NCBI RefSeq assembly: GCF_001469895.1
Contig: NZ_LOPY01000051.1
Span: 274,137-338,136 of the forward strand
Origin: Pseudoalteromonas sp. XI10
GTDB taxonomy: Bacteria; Pseudomonadota; Gammaproteobacteria; Enterobacterales; Alteromonadaceae
DNA: 64,000 bases
Reading direction: 5' to 3'
Position 1 is the first letter of the stretch; each line of letters opens with the position of its first letter. Positions 1 through 8,772 of the stretch are shown piece by piece. The position numbers and the translations under genes are program-made. Under the pieces are notes generated by a model. The model was not told the DNA's origin, did not search any database, and was given only the letters and a program-made list of their open reading frames with translations.

Positions 1-414
1 ATACCAAGTGTATTCGGTATTTCGAGTCATCAGTACTGCACCAAGCATGGCACCGGGGCTGGCAATAGATGGTATCGCCAACGGAAAAATAGCGGTTTCG
101 GTGCTATCTCGAACACTTTTGATTTCTGTTTCTGGTTTACTTTCACCAAAGATCATCGACAAAGCAAACAGTAATAATACGATACCTCCGGCAATCTGAA
201 ATGCCGAAAGTGGAATATTGATCGCGTTTAAAAGTAACTCGCCCGCAACAACGAAAAATAATAGCACTAATGCCGAAACACCAACCGCTTTTAAAGCAAC
301 TTTGCGCTTAAATTTGGCGTCATCCCAGCGTGTAACAGCAATAAAAACAGGCACGGTCCCGATAGGATCAATGACGGCAAAAAAGAAAATGAATGCAGCT
401 AGCAATTCACTCAT
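1..414 (-). CDS. MarC family integral membrane protein (3' end cut by window)
   Basis: The minus strand is open from an ATG at 414 to the window edge, giving the first 138 residues of a hydrophobic protein. It begins MSELLAAFIFFFAVIDPIGT, and the IDPIGTVPVF stretch near residues 15-24 is typical of the MarC/UPF0056 family of inner-membrane proteins (complete members are about 200 residues). Further hydrophobic segments lie near residues 45-65 and 70-90, and PSIASPGAM at 115-123 is also family-like. The molecular function of MarC proteins is not settled. The gene is divergent from zur, with a 94-base shared promoter region. The C-terminal part is outside the window. Confidence 0.85.
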   Translation of the reverse strand, partial: MSELLAAFIFFFAVIDPIGTVPVFIAVTRWDDAKFKRKVALKAVGVSALVLLFFVVAGELLLNAINIPLSAFQIAGGIVLLLFALSMIFGESKPETEIKSVRDSTETAIFPLAIPSIASPGAMLGAVLMTRNTEYTWY

Positions 415-472
415 TAAGAAAACTCCCTGAAAACGTGTTAGCGAATAAAAACACTGCAACTACAATACAGTA

Positions 473-485
473 TGTTAGTATATCA
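473..485. promoter_or_regulatory. possible Zur operator upstream of zur
   Basis: An imperfect palindrome, TGTTAGTATATCA, lies between the divergent marC and zur genes, 23 bases before the zur start. It resembles the core of enterobacterial Zur boxes (TGTTATAnTATAACA), with one arm degraded. Autoregulation of zur is only an inference, and the same bases could simply be an AT-rich promoter element. Confidence 0.2.
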
Positions 486-508
486 CGGTAGCGTAAGGAT
501 AAGAGAAG

Positions 509-943
509 ATGAATATAGAATCACTCGTCAGTAAAGCAAAACAAGTATGCGATAATCGTGGTGCACGTTTCACACCTATCCGTGAAAAAGTATTCCGCCT
601 ATTAGCTAGTGCGCAAGGTGGTGTGGGTGCTTATGACTTATTAGAACAACTCAAATTAACTGAGTCAGGCGCAAAACCAGCCACTATTTATCGAGCGCTC
701 GATTTCTTATCGGAACTTGGCTTTATTCATAAAATTGAAAGCACCAACTCATTTATGTTGTGCCATCATTTTGATCACATTCACCCTGTACAGTTATTAA
801 TTTGTGACAGCTGTGGTTATGTAAAAGAATTACATTCAACAGTAATTTCTCATGAACTTAATAACTTAGCGGCAGAAAGTGGATTTATTGTCTCAGGACA
901 AACAATCGAAGCGCACGGTAAATGCGAAAAATGCAAAGAATAA
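509..943 (+). CDS. zur: Zur, zinc uptake regulator (Fur superfamily)
   Basis: This 144-residue protein is a metal-responsive repressor that, in its family, shuts off zinc import genes when zinc is bound. An N-terminal winged helix covers about residues 15-80 (the family motif PATIYRALDFL is at 57-67). The metal-binding part includes C85, H86, H87, H90 and H92, then the structural CDSC pair (C99, C102) and the C-terminal CEKC pair (C139, C142). The short length and the CHHFDHIHP segment fit Zur better than Fur, which carries HHDH and a longer tail. A ribosome binding site (AAGGATAAGAG) precedes the ATG. No zinc transporter genes are adjacent, so the Zur assignment rests on sequence alone. Confidence 0.88.
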   Translation: MNIESLVSKAKQVCDNRGARFTPIREKVFRLLASAQGGVGAYDLLEQLKLTESGAKPATIYRALDFLSELGFIHKIESTNSFMLCHHFDHIHPVQLLICDSCGYVKELHSTVISHELNNLAAESGFIVSGQTIEAHGKCEKCKE

Positions 944-1016
944 GTGCGGTGTTTGAAACAACCACTACACTTAAAGTATGATTAACGGCATTTCGAAACC
1001 TAAGGGAAAATAAATA

Positions 1017-1484
1017 ATGAATGTGGAGTTCATCAACCCTTTTTTATCATCACTATTAAATGTATTGAGCACTATGGCTCAAACAGAATTAAAGCCGGGC
1101 AAACCTAGTTTAAAGAAAGACGAACTAGCCCGTGGCGATGTATCAGGTTTGATTGGTATGGTTGGCCCACAAACTAAAGGTTCACTTTCAATCACCTTTG
1201 ATGAAAATCTAGCTCTGACCATTATGGAAAGAATGCTAGGTGAACGCCCTGATACGGTGAACGAAGAAGTAACCGACATGGTAGGTGAAATTACTAACAT
1301 GGTAACAGGTGGCGCTAAAAACCTACTTGGCGAAAAGGGCTATGAGTTTGATATGGCAACGCCAGTTGTAGTGTCTGGTAAGGGACATACAATTGCACAT
1401 AAATGTGAAGGCGCTAAGGTGTTAATTCCATTCACGTCTGCTGATGGTAACGCCAATATTGAAGTTAGCTTTGATAAACTATGA
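1017..1484 (+). CDS. CheX-like chemotaxis phosphatase family protein
   Basis: The 155-residue soluble protein matches the CheC/CheX/FliY phosphatase fold. The signature ExxN is present as E91-I-T-N94, in the context [17 protein letters not shown], which in CheX dephosphorylates CheY-P or related receiver domains. No chemotaxis genes lie nearby; the next gene, yjbQ, starts inside its last codon (ATGA overlap at 1481-1484), so the two are translationally coupled. Standalone CheX proteins are common in Alteromonadales, and the receiver partner cannot be deduced here. A ribosome binding site (AAGGGAAAATAA) precedes the ATG. I am confident of the family and unsure of the physiological target. Confidence 0.85.
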   Translation: MNVEFINPFLSSLLNVLSTMAQTELKPGKPSLKKDELARGDVSGLIGMVGPQTKGSLSITFDENLALTIMERMLGERPDTVNEEVTDMVGEITNMVTGGAKNLLGEKGYEFDMATPVVVSGKGHTIAHKCEGAKVLIPFTSADGNANIEVSFDKL

Positions 1485-1906
1485 GCTGGCAGCAAAAAAC
1501 CATTCAATTAAAGCCTCGCTCACGAGGCTTTCACATCATTGATGACGAGCTACTTCGTCAACTTCCAGAGATAGCACAATACAAAGTCGGCTTATTACAC
1601 CTATTCATACAACACACTTCTGCAAGCTTAACGATTAACGAAAATGCAGATCCTACAGTGAGAATGGATATGGAAAGTCACTTCAATCATTTTGTGCCAG
1701 AACGACAAAGTTATTACCGCCATGATTATGAAGGTGATGACGACATGCCAGCCCACATAAAAAGCAGTACATTAGGTGCTGAACTCACTATTCCAATTAA
1801 CCAAGGCCGTTTAATGCTAGGTACTTGGCAAGGTATCTATTTAGGTGAACACCGAGATCATGGTGGCGCTAGACGTATTGTCGCGACGATTCAAGGCCAG
1901 ATCTAA
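1481..1906 (+). CDS. yjbQ: YjbQ/UPF0047 family protein (secondary thiamine-phosphate synthase-like)
   Basis: The 141-residue protein has the complete UPF0047 pattern: [20 protein letters not shown] in the first half, then the histidine-rich part ending [15 protein letters not shown]. Members form small trimers with a metal-like site built from conserved His and Asp/Glu residues, and E. coli YjbQ has weak thiamine phosphate synthase activity. The gene overlaps cheX by four bases and is probably co-transcribed with it. The main thiamine operon of this genome is only 3.6 kb away, but that is on the other strand and may be coincidence. Confidence 0.85.
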   Translation: MSWQQKTIQLKPRSRGFHIIDDELLRQLPEIAQYKVGLLHLFIQHTSASLTINENADPTVRMDMESHFNHFVPERQSYYRHDYEGDDDMPAHIKSSTLGAELTIPINQGRLMLGTWQGIYLGEHRDHGGARRIVATIQGQI

Positions 1907-1976
1907 AACTAGCTGTAAGCTGTAAGCAAAACTTGGCTTTATATTTAAGAAAGTGTTTTGGGGTTTATTTAGAGAT

Positions 1977-2052
1977 TGGAGCGGCACACGAGGCTCGAAC
2001 TCGTGACCTCAACCTTGGCAAGGTTGCGCTCTACCAACTGAGCTAGTGCCGC
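1977..2052 (-). tRNA. tRNA-Gly (GCC), copy 4 of the cluster
   Basis: The minus strand folds as a complete 76-base cloverleaf: acceptor GCGGCAC/GTGCCGC, D arm with GCTCAGTTGGTAGAGC, anticodon loop TTGCCAA (GCC, reading GGC/GGU), T arm with GAGTTCGAGCCTC, discriminator U and an encoded CCA end. It is the last of four identical copies in one transcript starting near 2768. Confidence 0.97.
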
Positions 2053-2137
2053 ACAATAAGTTACTAGTTTTAAGTTACAAGCTTCAAGTTAGTTACTTTC
2101 CCCTTGAAACTTATATCAATTTCTTTTGCTGAGAAAT

Positions 2138-2213
2138 TGGAGCGGCACACGAGGCTCGAACTCGTGACCTCAACCTTGGCAAGGTTGCGCTCTACCAACT
2201 GAGCTAGTGCCGC
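2138..2213 (-). tRNA. tRNA-Gly (GCC), copy 3 of the cluster
   Basis: By eye the sequence is identical to the other three tRNA-Gly copies, with anticodon GCC and an encoded CCA end. It starts 161 bases before the next copy. The spacer between copies repeats AAGTTACTAGTTTTAAGTTAC-like sequence, which shows that the whole unit was duplicated in tandem. Confidence 0.97.
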
Positions 2214-2314
2214 ACAATAATTTACTAGTTACAAGTTTCTAGATTCAAGTTTGAATAGCTTGGAGCTTTCAACTTTCCCCTTGAAACTTATATCAATTTC
2301 TTTTGGTGAGAAAT

Positions 2315-2390
2315 TGGAGCGGCACACGAGGCTCGAACTCGTGACCTCAACCTTGGCAAGGTTGCGCTCTACCAACTGAGCTAGTGCCGC
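2315..2390 (-). tRNA. tRNA-Gly (GCC), copy 2 of the cluster
   Basis: This is a complete 76-base tRNA-Gly with anticodon GCC and encoded CCA, identical to its neighbours. Its downstream spacer is about 16 bases longer than the others (a repeat period of 177 rather than 161 bases) because the AAGTT/TAGA-like spacer sequence is expanded. Confidence 0.97.
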
Positions 2391-2475
2391 ACAATAAGTT
2401 ACTAGTTTTAAGTTACAAGCTTCAAGTTAGTTACTTTCCCCTTGAAACTTAAGCCAATTTCTTTTGGTGAGAAAT

Positions 2476-2551
2476 TGGAGCGGCACACGAGGCTCGAACT
2501 CGTGACCTCAACCTTGGCAAGGTTGCGCTCTACCAACTGAGCTAGTGCCGC
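2476..2551 (-). tRNA. tRNA-Gly (GCC), copy 1 of the cluster
   Basis: This is the promoter-proximal intact tRNA-Gly, with anticodon GCC and encoded CCA. Its 5' end directly follows the second of two tRNA-derived remnants: the remnant spacer ends in TTATAAA and the tRNA begins GCGGCAC at 2551. Confidence 0.97.
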
Positions 2552-2716
2552 TTTATAAGTAGTCAGTAATTTGTCCGTTGGTGCACAACCTTGAAGGTTG
2601 CGGTAAAACGTTCTGGCAACTGAGCTAGTGCCGCTTTATAAGTAGTCAGTAATTTGTCCGTTGTCGCACAACCTGAAGGTTGCGGTAAAACGTTCTGGCA
2701 ACTGAGCTAGTGCCGC
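2551..2716 (-). repeat. two tandem tRNA-Gly-derived remnants (82-83 bp units)
   Basis: Two near-identical units (about 2552-2634 and 2635-2716) lie between the promoter and the first intact tRNA. On the minus strand each unit starts with the exact first 18 bases of the tRNA-Gly gene (GCGGCACTAGCTCAGTTG), then departs (CCAGAACGTTTTACC), regains an anticodon-stem-like hairpin (GCAACCTTCAAGGTTG) without a GCC anticodon, and ends in a non-tRNA spacer finishing GACTACTTATAAA. The T arm and CCA end are missing, so they cannot be working tRNAs. They are transcribed ahead of the tRNAs and resemble in principle the tRNA-fragment repeats downstream of E. coli tyrT. Confidence 0.8.
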
Positions 2717-2774
2717 ATTCAATTACTTAGAGACATACCAACCCCGCGGGGGTTAACGTCTTAAGCGGGGCAGG

Positions 2775-2802
2775 ATTCTACAATAATCCGATGTGTTTGC
2801 AA
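2775..2802 (-). promoter_or_regulatory. tRNA-Gly operon promoter
   Basis: On the minus strand a -35 TTGCAA (2802-2797), a 16-base spacer and a -10 TAGAAT (2780-2775) are followed by a GC-rich discriminator, CCTGCCCCGC. Such a discriminator is typical of stringently controlled stable-RNA promoters. Transcription should start near 2768. The promoter lies just beyond the orn stop codon on the same strand, so orn read-through could also reach the tRNAs. Confidence 0.75.
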
Positions 2803-2809
2803 ATGTTTT

Positions 2810-3355
2810 TTACAAATTAAAGAATTTTTCTTGGTAAACCTTTAATTCCATGATCGAATCTTTGATATCGTCGAGGGCTAGATGTGAACCTTTTTTGTTC
2901 ACTTGCGCTAATACGTCAGGTTTCCAACGACGTGCAAGTTCTTTAACGGTACTCACATCAAGGTTACGGTAGTGAAAGTAGTCTTCCAATTCAGGCATGT
3001 ACTTATTCATAAAACGGCGGTCTTGGCCGATAGAATTACCACACATAGGTGAAGCACCCGCAGGTACCCATTGCTTTAGAAATGCCAATGTTTGATCAAT
3101 AGCATCTTGTTCAGTGAATGTGCTTGCTTTACAACGAGCTGTTAAACCAGATTGACCGTGCTGAGTCGTGCACCACTCGTCCATGCCATCAAGCAGTTCA
3201 TCGCTTTGATGAATAGCAATAACAGGGCCTTCAGCCAAGATGTTTAAATCACTGTCGGTGACAACAGTGGCAATTTCGAGTATTTTATCTGTTGCTGGTT
3301 CGAGGCCTGTCATTTCCAGGTCGAGCCAGATAAGATTTGATTTATGAAAAGACAT
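2810..3355 (-). CDS. orn: oligoribonuclease (3'-to-5' exoribonuclease for short RNAs)
   Basis: The 181-residue protein is an Orn of the usual family length. It degrades 2-5 base RNAs, including pGpG produced when cyclic di-GMP is broken down. The DEDDh exonuclease pattern is visible: DLEMTGL near residue 12 (first D and E), a central region with [16 protein letters not shown], and a C-terminal [11 protein letters not shown] segment with the catalytic His and Asp. The start at 3355 ([18 protein letters not shown]) is chosen because homologues begin there; an upstream in-frame start at 3406 would add 17 residues without support. The gene is divergent from rsgA, as in E. coli, where orn and rsgA are also neighbours. 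Confidence 0.95.
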   Translation of the reverse strand: MSFHKSNLIWLDLEMTGLEPATDKILEIATVVTDSDLNILAEGPVIAIHQSDELLDGMDEWCTTQHGQSGLTARCKASTFTEQDAIDQTLAFLKQWVPAGASPMCGNSIGQDRRFMNKYMPELEDYFHYRNLDVSTVKELARRWKPDVLAQVNKKGSHLALDDIKDSIMELKVYQEKFFNL

Positions 3356-3477
3356 AGTTACCTTAGCGGTGCTTTCCTTTAGATCCAACGCATTTAGATA
3401 TATCATATTAGTATCATCAGTCGACCTAAAGCTTTTTTTTCAAAAAGCCCGACATTTACTCAAGTTATAGGCCAAAA

Positions 3478-4536
3478 GTGGCAAAACAAAAGAAATTAAG
3501 TAAAGGCCAATCGCGTCGAATTAAGGCCAATCATCAAAAACGCCTCTCTAATGCAGACAAAAAGCAACAGAAAGGGGCAACTGTGCAATGGCAAAATGAC
3601 AATTTAGGCCCTGCCGAAAATGCGGTTGTGATCAGTCGATTTGGCCAACATGCCGATATCGAAACCGAATCAGGCGAAGTATTGCGCTGTAATATACGCA
3701 GAACTGTATCGAGCCTTGTATGTGGTGATGAAGTTATTTTTCGCCGTGCAAAAGTTAGCGAAGGCGACTTAGCAGGCGTTATTGAAGCAACCCACGAGCG
3801 CCGCTCACAACTAACGCGCCCTGATTTTTATGACGGGGTGAAAGTCGTCGCTGCCAATATCGACCAAATTTTAATGGTCTCTGCGGTATTGCCTGAGTTT
3901 ACACCAAACATTATCGACCGCTATTTAGTTGCCTGTGAAGACATGGGTATTGAGCCTATTTTAGTGCTTAACAAAATAGATTTAATTGACGATGAAGGCC
4001 TTGCTTTTATTGATGAAATTCTCGATATCTATCGTGAGCTAGGTTATCAAGTACTATTAGTCAGTAATAAAACCGGTCAAGGCATTGCTGAGCTTAAACA
4101 AAAACTGGTCGATAAAAACAGCATTTTTGTTGGTCAAAGTGGTGTGGGTAAATCAACCTTAGTAAACACGGTACTGCCTGATGCAGACATCCTAACCCAA
4201 GAAGTCTCTGAGAACAGCGGCCTTGGTCAACACACAACAACCGTATCGCGATTACACCATTTACCAAGTGGTGGTAACCTAATCGACTCACCAGGAATTC
4301 GTGAGTTTGGCTTATGGCATTTAGATGTTGAGCGTGTTACCTGGTGCTTTAAAGAGTTCCGTGATTTTATTGGTGGCTGTCGTTTTCGCGATTGTAAGCA
4401 TTTAAACGATCCTGGCTGTATAATTCGCCAAGCTGTTGATGATGGTGAAATTTCAGAACTTCGTTTTGACAGTTACCACCGAATTTTAGAAACTATGGCC
4501 GACGGCCGTGCTGGTGCACGCGCTCCTCGCGTATAA
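3478..4536 (+). CDS. rsgA: ribosome small subunit maturation GTPase RsgA
   Basis: The 352-residue protein is the circularly permuted GTPase that checks late 30S subunit assembly. In order it has a basic N-terminus (1-35), an OB fold (about 45-110), G4 NKID at 165-168, the P loop GQSGVGKST at 219-227, G3 DSPG at 270-273 and a zinc knuckle with C301, C306, H308 and C314. Length matches E. coli RsgA. The start codon is GTG at 3478. It is followed after 18 bases by psd, the same order as in E. coli, so they are probably co-transcribed. Confidence 0.96.
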   Translation: MAKQKKLSKGQSRRIKANHQKRLSNADKKQQKGATVQWQNDNLGPAENAVVISRFGQHADIETESGEVLRCNIRRTVSSLVCGDEVIFRRAKVSEGDLAGVIEATHERRSQLTRPDFYDGVKVVAANIDQILMVSAVLPEFTPNIIDRYLVACEDMGIEPILVLNKIDLIDDEGLAFIDEILDIYRELGYQVLLVSNKTGQGIAELKQKLVDKNSIFVGQSGVGKSTLVNTVLPDADILTQEVSENSGLGQHTTTVSRLHHLPSGGNLIDSPGIREFGLWHLDVERVTWCFKEFRDFIGGCRFRDCKHLNDPGCIIRQAVDDGEISELRFDSYHRILETMADGRAGARAPRV

Positions 4537-4554
4537 CTATTTAGGAAATAACAA

Positions 4555-5421
4555 GTGAGTTTAGATAAATTCAAAATTGCTATGCAATATGCCATGCCAA
4601 AACATTTCATTTCGCGCATGGTTGGCAAGTTAGCAGCAGCAAAAGCGGGTGGCTTAACAACGGCCTTAATTAAATTGTTCATCAAACAATACAAAATTGA
4701 TATGAGTGAAGCTAAATACCCAGATCCAGCTCATTACAAAACTTTTAATGAGTTTTTCACTCGCCCGTTAAAAGAAGGTATTCGTCCACTTTCTGAAGAA
4801 AGCGACATTATTGCTCACCCAGTTGATGGTGCAATTAGCCAATTAGGCGATGTAGTAGACGGTCAAATCATCCAAGCAAAAGGCCATGACTACGGCTTAC
4901 AAGCACTCCTTGGTGGCAAAGAAGAAGACACAGCACCGTTTTTAGGCGGTAAGTTTGCGACTATTTATTTAGCACCAAAAGATTACCACCGTATTCACAT
5001 GCCTGTTGATGGTACGCTGAGCAAAATGATCTACGTACCGGGTGATTTATTTTCGGTAAACCCGTTAACAGCGCAAAATGTACCTAACCTATTTGCTCGT
5101 AACGAGCGTGTTGTGGCTATCTTCGAAACTGAAATTGGCCCGCTAGCCATGGTACTTGTTGGTGCAACAATTGTTGCTAGCATCGAGACTATTTGGGCAG
5201 GCACAGTCACGCCACCAGCAGGTAAAGATGTATTTAGTTGGAATTACCCAACCACAGGTGACAACGCGATTACTCTGAAGAAGGGTGAAGAAATGGGTCG
5301 CTTTAAGTTAGGCTCTACCGTTATTTTAGCCTGGGGTGCAAATCAAGCTGAGTTCTTATCAGATCAACACCCAGAAACAGTGACGCGAATGGGCACACCA
5401 TTTGCGAAAATTAACGACTAA
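4555..5421 (+). CDS. psd: phosphatidylserine decarboxylase proenzyme
   Basis: The 288-residue proenzyme makes phosphatidylethanolamine from phosphatidylserine at the inner membrane. The self-cleavage motif LGST is at 252-255, so cleavage before S254 would yield the pyruvoyl alpha chain. The Asp and His of the processing triad lie in HPVDGAI (D91) and [10 protein letters not shown] (H148). The start codon is GTG with AGGAAATAACAA upstream. The gene sits downstream of rsgA and ends just before a strong hairpin shared with the convergent thiF. Confidence 0.96.
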   Translation: MSLDKFKIAMQYAMPKHFISRMVGKLAAAKAGGLTTALIKLFIKQYKIDMSEAKYPDPAHYKTFNEFFTRPLKEGIRPLSEESDIIAHPVDGAISQLGDVVDGQIIQAKGHDYGLQALLGGKEEDTAPFLGGKFATIYLAPKDYHRIHMPVDGTLSKMIYVPGDLFSVNPLTAQNVPNLFARNERVVAIFETEIGPLAMVLVGATIVASIETIWAGTVTPPAGKDVFSWNYPTTGDNAITLKKGEEMGRFKLGSTVILAWGANQAEFLSDQHPETVTRMGTPFAKIND

Positions 5422-5432
5422 TAAGTTCAATT

Positions 5433-5464
5433 AAGCAAACCACTTGAGCAAAAGTGGTTTGCTT
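5433..5464. terminator. bidirectional hairpin between psd and thiF
   Basis: A perfect 13-bp inverted repeat (AAGCAAACCACTT and its complement) with a six-base loop sits between the convergent psd and thiF stop codons. A T tract is short on both sides, so its strength as an intrinsic terminator is uncertain, but its position fits termination of both transcripts. Confidence 0.65.
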
Positions 5465-5486
5465 AATCTCCGCAACAATATTGCGC

Positions 5487-6242
5487 CTACACCCCACGAT
5501 TACACTCTGAACACTCACTGTCTTTTTGAATATTAAAGCGCTGCTGCATTAGTGTTAGTCCATCAAATTGAATAAACTCGCTGCCCGTTTTGTGGCCAAG
5601 CAATATATTGATAGCCAATAAACTTTGCATGCTTCCCATAGCACCCAGTAACGGGCTCAATACCCCAGCATTGTCACAATTAAGTGCTGTTTGGTCCTCC
5701 GTTTGCGGGAATACACAACCATAGCAAGGGCTTTGTTCATCACGAAAATCAAAACTCATCACCTGCCCTTGTGTTGCAATAGCCGCAGCTGAAACAAGCG
5801 GAATAGACTTAGCTAAACAATAGCGATTAACCAAATAGCGGGTAGCAAAGTTATCACTGCAATCAAGGATGATGTCAGCACCTTCAAGTAGCTCAGCACA
5901 GTTACTTTCATCAAGCTTTTGGCATAGAGGCTTAACCTTAATTTGATTATTTAAACTGCTTAACACCTTGGCAGCCGCCTGTGCTTTTGCCTGCCCCATG
6001 TGGTTTACTTTATAGAGTATTTGTCGCTGTAGATTTGAAAGCTCAACTTTATCGTCGTCAATCAAAGTGAGCGTTCCTATTCCTGCTGCCGCTAAATAAA
6101 ACAGTGCTGGTGAGCCAAGCCCACCAACTCCAACAACCACAATATGTGCAGTCTTTAACTTTTGCTGCCCCGCAAGCCCTACCTCTTTTAATAGCAAGTG
6201 GCGGCTATAACGAATTTGCTCTTTGTCGCTTAACGCGCTCAT
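5487..6242 (-). CDS. thiF: ThiF, ThiS adenylyltransferase (E1-like)
   Basis: The 251-residue protein activates the C-terminal glycine of ThiS by adenylation so that sulfur can be loaded for thiazole synthesis. The nucleotide-binding loop GVGGLGSPALFYLA starts at residue 38, IDDDKVELSNLQRQ follows, and DCSDNFATRYLVN is the classical E1 helix. Two Cys pairs (CYGC and CSEC) form the structural zinc site. MoeB is a close relative, but the position as last gene of a thi operon containing thiS and thiG supports ThiF. The ATG lies one base after the thiDE stop codon. Confidence 0.92.
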   Translation of the reverse strand: MSALSDKEQIRYSRHLLLKEVGLAGQQKLKTAHIVVVGVGGLGSPALFYLAAAGIGTLTLIDDDKVELSNLQRQILYKVNHMGQAKAQAAAKVLSSLNNQIKVKPLCQKLDESNCAELLEGADIILDCSDNFATRYLVNRYCLAKSIPLVSAAAIATQGQVMSFDFRDEQSPCYGCVFPQTEDQTALNCDNAGVLSPLLGAMGSMQSLLAINILLGHKTGSEFIQFDGLTLMQQRFNIQKDSECSECNRGV

Positions 6243-6243
6243 A

Positions 6244-7767
6244 TTAACACTGACCTTCGACCAGCTGTTTTAACTTGGCAATGGCGGCTTGGTAGTCTTC
6301 GGCTTCAGTAATCGCACGTACTACGGCAACACTGCCAACACCCGTACTCGCAACTTGCTCAGCACGAGATAAGTCAATCCCGCCAATCGCGACCGTTGGA
6401 TAATCGGCCATTAACGGCACAAATTTTTCGAGCTTTTCTAAGCCCTGAATTTGCCCAGTCATGTCTTTGGTGGTGGTTGGATAAATAGCACCAAACGCCA
6501 TATAACTTGGTCTGTAATTATGTGCACGCAGCATCTCATAAAAGCCATGAGTCGAAACACCTAAGCGTAACCCCGCCTCTTTTATGGCAATTAAATTAGC
6601 GGTTTGTAAGTCTTCTTGCCCTAAATGCACACCATAAGCGCCGTGCTTAATCGCCAATTGCCAATAATCATTGATATACACCTGCGCATCGTACTTCTGC
6701 CCCAGCATAACCGCACTTGCAATCGACTCATCAAGTGCTGCATCGTCTGCATTTTTCATTCTTAATTGAACTGTTTTAACCCCTTCGGCTAAACACTTCT
6801 CTAACCAATCAACCGTATCTACAACGGCATATAGCCCAAGCTGTTTAGAGTCGCACTCGGCAAAACCTGCTGCCATGGTAAAATCAACCGGGCAGTCAAA
6901 GTCGAGTTCATCACCGAGCCAACTTCCCGCTTCGATGACTTGTGGGTAATCTGCTAGATTTGTTGGAAAGCAAGTGTGCGCAACGGGGCCAATCCCTTCA
7001 CCATATCGAACGGCTGCTTTTAATCCTTGGTTGATATAGGCTTTCGCTAAAATAAAGGCATCTTTGAGTGGATACTGTTTGGCTAAACACGCAGCAATCA
7101 CAGAGGCCATACTGCATCCAGTACCGTGACTATGCGGAGTTTGAATTTTTTCGTTACCAAGCCAATATTCCTGCTCACCTTGCAGGCAGTAATCAATGCA
7201 ATAGCCACTTGGGTAATCCCAATGACCCCCTTTGATAATCACCGCTTTTGCACCATAGCCGGTTAACTTTTCTGCGGCCTCTTTCACTGCGCTTGGGCCA
7301 ATCAAATAAACACCGGTTAATTGCTGCGTTTCGTGGGTGTTCGGTGTTACTACATCGACTAATGGCAATAAGCACTCTTTGATGGCACTAACGGTATCTT
7401 CTTCTGTTAATAAATCACCACTTGAGGCAATGGCAACCGGATCATAAACAACTAAAGGCGGCTCTGCCCAAGTCGCTTTGTAATGTTTTAAATGCTCACT
7501 AATAAGCTGTATTTGCTGCACATTGGCAAGCATACCAATTTTAATCACGCTGGCAGGCATATCACTGGCTAAGGCTAATAGTTGCGACTCAATCACTTCT
7601 GTTGAAATCGGGTTAAGCGCTTCTACACCTAAACTATTTTGTGCCGTTAAAGCAGTAATAACCGTACAGCCATGTACATTAAAACTTTGCATTGCCTTGA
7701 TATCGGCTTGAATTCCTGCACCGCCGCCCGAATCTGAGCCAGCTATGGTCCATACAACCTGATTCAT
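6244..7767 (-). CDS. thiDE: ThiD-ThiE fusion: HMP-P kinase / thiamine phosphate synthase
   Basis: This 507-residue protein joins two consecutive activities. Residues 1 to about 270 are ThiD (TIAGSDSGGGAGIQADIKAM at the start; HSHGTGCSMASVIAA near 215), which phosphorylates hydroxymethylpyrimidine phosphate. About residue 310 to the end is ThiE (QLRMKNADD, YINDYWQLA, GVHLGQEDL, GVSTHG, GAIYPTTTK, AIGGI), which joins HMP-PP to the thiazole phosphate. The start is the ATG at 7767, preceded by GTGAGGAATAAC; a GTG four codons earlier is less likely. A linker of about 40 residues (WLGDELDFDCPVDF) separates the domains. Confidence 0.93.
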   Translation of the reverse strand: MNQVVWTIAGSDSGGGAGIQADIKAMQSFNVHGCTVITALTAQNSLGVEALNPISTEVIESQLLALASDMPASVIKIGMLANVQQIQLISEHLKHYKATWAEPPLVVYDPVAIASSGDLLTEEDTVSAIKECLLPLVDVVTPNTHETQQLTGVYLIGPSAVKEAAEKLTGYGAKAVIIKGGHWDYPSGYCIDYCLQGEQEYWLGNEKIQTPHSHGTGCSMASVIAACLAKQYPLKDAFILAKAYINQGLKAAVRYGEGIGPVAHTCFPTNLADYPQVIEAGSWLGDELDFDCPVDFTMAAGFAECDSKQLGLYAVVDTVDWLEKCLAEGVKTVQLRMKNADDAALDESIASAVMLGQKYDAQVYINDYWQLAIKHGAYGVHLGQEDLQTANLIAIKEAGLRLGVSTHGFYEMLRAHNYRPSYMAFGAIYPTTTKDMTGQIQGLEKLEKFVPLMADYPTVAIGGIDLSRAEQVASTGVGSVAVVRAITEAEDYQAAIAKLKQLVEGQC

Positions 7768-7782
7768 GTTATTCCTCACATT

Positions 7783-8565
7783 TTATTCTTGATGCCAAAA
7801 TGGCATTCCGAGCGTCGGCGTTGACGGGCTTGCGACGTCTTTTTCTGGCATCGCTTTAGCCACATAGCTATATCGCCCCGCCTCTACAGCACTCTTAAAC
7901 GCTTTACTCATCGTCACTGGGCAACCTGCACCCGCAATTGCCGAATTTAATAATACGGCATCATACCCTAATTCAAGCGCTTGGCAGGCATGAGATGGTA
8001 AACCTAAGCCCGCATCAACAATTAAAGTATGGTTTGGCAAGCGCTCACGGATCATTTTTAAGTTGTAAGGATTCAGCAAGCCTTTACCCGTGCCAATCGG
8101 TGCGCCCCAAGGCATTAGTACTTCGCAGCCTAAATCAGCGAGGCGCTGACACAGCACTAAATCATCTGTGCAATAAGGCAAAACTTTAAAGCCATCAGCC
8201 AATAAAATTTTAGTGGCTTCGAGCAATGCGATAGGATCGGGCTGTAAATTATATTCATCACCAATTAGTTCTAACTTGATCCAGTCAGTGGCAAACACTT
8301 CGCGGCACATTTGCGCCAAGGTCACTGCTTCTTTCACACTATGGCAACCCGCCGTATTTGGCAGCACCTTTAACCCAGTGTTTTTTATCAGTTGCCAAAA
8401 ATCATCACCCGCAGCAGCGCTTTGCTGGCGTCTTAATGAAACCGTGACAATTTCAGCCTGTGAGGCCACTATCGAATCCTGCATAACACTAGGTGAAGGA
8501 TACAATGCTGAGCCTATCAGTAACCGACTCGTAAACTGCTCACCATAAACCGAAAAACAATCCAT
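7783..8565 (-). CDS. thiG: ThiG, thiazole synthase
   Basis: The 260-residue TIM-barrel enzyme condenses deoxyxylulose phosphate, dehydroglycine and ThiS-thiocarboxylate into thiazole phosphate. Family motifs include [29 protein letters not shown], the Schiff-base lysine in [10 protein letters not shown] (K97), [11 protein letters not shown] and [11 protein letters not shown]. The start at 8565 ([11 protein letters not shown]) has a very good ribosome binding site, AAGGAGGCTAAG; an upstream in-frame start would run through thiS. It is one base from the thiS stop codon and 15 bases before thiDE. Confidence 0.95.
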   Translation of the reverse strand: MDCFSVYGEQFTSRLLIGSALYPSPSVMQDSIVASQAEIVTVSLRRQQSAAAGDDFWQLIKNTGLKVLPNTAGCHSVKEAVTLAQMCREVFATDWIKLELIGDEYNLQPDPIALLEATKILLADGFKVLPYCTDDLVLCQRLADLGCEVLMPWGAPIGTGKGLLNPYNLKMIRERLPNHTLIVDAGLGLPSHACQALELGYDAVLLNSAIAGAGCPVTMSKAFKSAVEAGRYSYVAKAMPEKDVASPSTPTLGMPFWHQE

Positions 8566-8566
8566 C

Positions 8567-8764
8567 TTAGCCTCCTTGAATTGGCGACAATAACTCAATG
8601 CTGTCGCCTTCGTTGAGGGTTTTAGCATCGCATTGACTGCGCGGTACAAAGTCACCATTAACGGCAACGGCAAAAGGAGGTCTTGCACCAAACTGGCTCA
8701 ACGCTTGAGTGAGCGATGTATTCTCGCTTACTGTAACTGACTGACCATTAATTAAAATATTCAT
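8567..8764 (-). CDS. thiS: ThiS, sulfur carrier protein
   Basis: The 65-residue ubiquitin-like protein carries sulfur as a C-terminal thiocarboxylate. It starts MNILINGQ and ends SPIQGG, so the essential Gly-Gly tail is present. Length is normal for the family. It lies between thiO and thiG on the minus strand, the usual arrangement for operons in which ThiO supplies dehydroglycine. Confidence 0.95.
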   Translation of the reverse strand: MNILINGQSVTVSENTSLTQALSQFGARPPFAVAVNGDFVPRSQCDAKTLNEGDSIELLSPIQGG

Positions 8765-8772
8765 TTTTATCC

